6,835 nucleotides of DNA from Bacteroidota bacterium. Lineage in GTDB: Bacteria; Bacteroidota; Bacteroidia; Bacteroidales; FEN-979. A model generated the notes under the pieces. The model was given only the letters and a program-made list of their open reading frames with translations, had not been told where the DNA came from and searched no databases. Where the stretch lies: positions 1 to 6,835 of the forward strand of contig JAPLDN010000194.1 of NCBI GenBank assembly GCA_026391755.1. Reading direction: 5' to 3'. The number at the start of each line of letters is the position of its first letter. Positions within the stretch are counted from its first letter, which is position 1. The position numbers and the translations under genes were made by a program. Positions 6,515-6,835 of this stretch are shown here, piece after piece.

Positions 6515-6835
6515 TTATTCCTTTTCAATGACAGGCATGGATTTGATTTTACCGGATGCGGGTTTCATATTGCCAAAAGTTGCATAAATCCCGAACATGG
6601 CTGCATACCTGCCGTAAACCCAATCCCACAAGCTGGAGTGAAAAACCGTGATAATCTTATTTCTGAGGAATGAAAACTCAACTCTGGGACCTGCTGCATA
6701 CATCTGGTAGTACCGGATAAATTCTCCCCCGAATTTCCATGAGCTGAGTTCGTAAAAACCCATTGCATCCCAGCGATATCGTTTCCCGCCGAACTCAAAT
6801 GCACCGAAAAAAGAAAAAGGCTTTTTATATAATCC
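6515..6835 (-). CDS. 3' end of an unidentified, possibly outer-membrane protein (5' end beyond the window)
   Basis: An open frame runs in from the right edge and stops at 6517-6515, leaving the last 106 residues. An internal ATG at 6763 exists, but the frame stays open and protein-like upstream of it (FFGAFEFGGKRYRWDAM), so the gene most likely begins outside the window. The sequence is rich in aromatics and Gly, with alternating hydrophobic stretches (FSFFGAFEFGG, WKFGGEFIRYY, PRVEFSFL, NKIITVFH, RYAAMFGIYATFG) like short transmembrane beta-strands. That makes an outer-membrane barrel plausible. It ends in a charged tail (PVIEKE), not the terminal aromatic typical of such barrels. I do not recognise the family. 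It is in the same orientation as the porin, 234 bp upstream, but a promoter-like element between them argues against obligate co-transcription. Confidence 0.65.
   Translation of the reverse strand, partial: GLYKKPFSFFGAFEFGGKRYRWDAMGFYELSSWKFGGEFIRYYQMYAAGPRVEFSFLRNKIITVFHSSLWDWVYGRYAAMFGIYATFGNMKPASGKIKSMPVIEKE

Noticed and set aside
6565..6804. Alternative - strand frame at the right edge
   Set aside because: It overlaps the longer frame ending at 6515, which is open to the window edge and shows a membrane-strand-like pattern. This alternative does not.

Overview
The window looks like a chromosomal accessory segment from a member of the Bacteroidota, probably an uncultured or environmental Bacteroidales-like lineage. 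Three things point there. Matches to the Bacteroidota -7 promoter element TAnnTTTG lie upstream of three genes. Most starts lack a Shine-Dalgarno sequence and sit in A/T-rich leaders. The cold-shock protein is a short Bacteroidota-like form (KFFN, KGFGFI, YFVHAS). No rRNA, tRNA, CRISPR array or transposase is visible.

Left part (1-2484, + strand): the 3' portion of a glycoside hydrolase family 3 (GH3) gene enters from the left edge. One nucleotide after its stop, a secreted clan GH-G (GH63/MGH1-like, trehalase-related) hydrolase begins, so the two look like one glycan-degradation operon. The GH3 gene is broken: around position 600 the reading frame changes and about 30 normally conserved residues are missing. 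That indicates an internal deletion of roughly 90 bp, not a multiple of three. The sequence on both sides is otherwise well conserved.

Middle (2485-3328): a monocistronic cspA-family gene with its own promoter and a strong intrinsic terminator. It is followed by about 500 bp holding a doubtful small ORF, two weak inverted repeats, a second partial copy of the terminator 3' arm, and a promoter-like element for the next gene.

Right part (3338-6835): an exported PIG-L/LmbE-family deacetylase with a Cys-containing C-terminal extension (+ strand) converges on an OprB-family carbohydrate-selective porin (- strand). The porin has a long putative leader in which a perfect 9-bp inverted repeat pairs with its Shine-Dalgarno sequence. 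The 3' end of another - strand gene, possibly an outer-membrane beta-barrel protein, runs off the right edge.

The common theme is carbohydrate handling: two glycosidases, a sugar-type deacetylase and a sugar porin. There is no SusC/SusD pair, sensor or other classical polysaccharide-utilisation marker in view, so a single coordinated pathway is only an inference. I see no clearly novel multi-gene system. The best leads are the deletion in the GH3 gene, the RBS-sequestering hairpin of the porin, the Cys-containing deacetylase, and an OprB-type porin under a Bacteroidota-style promoter.
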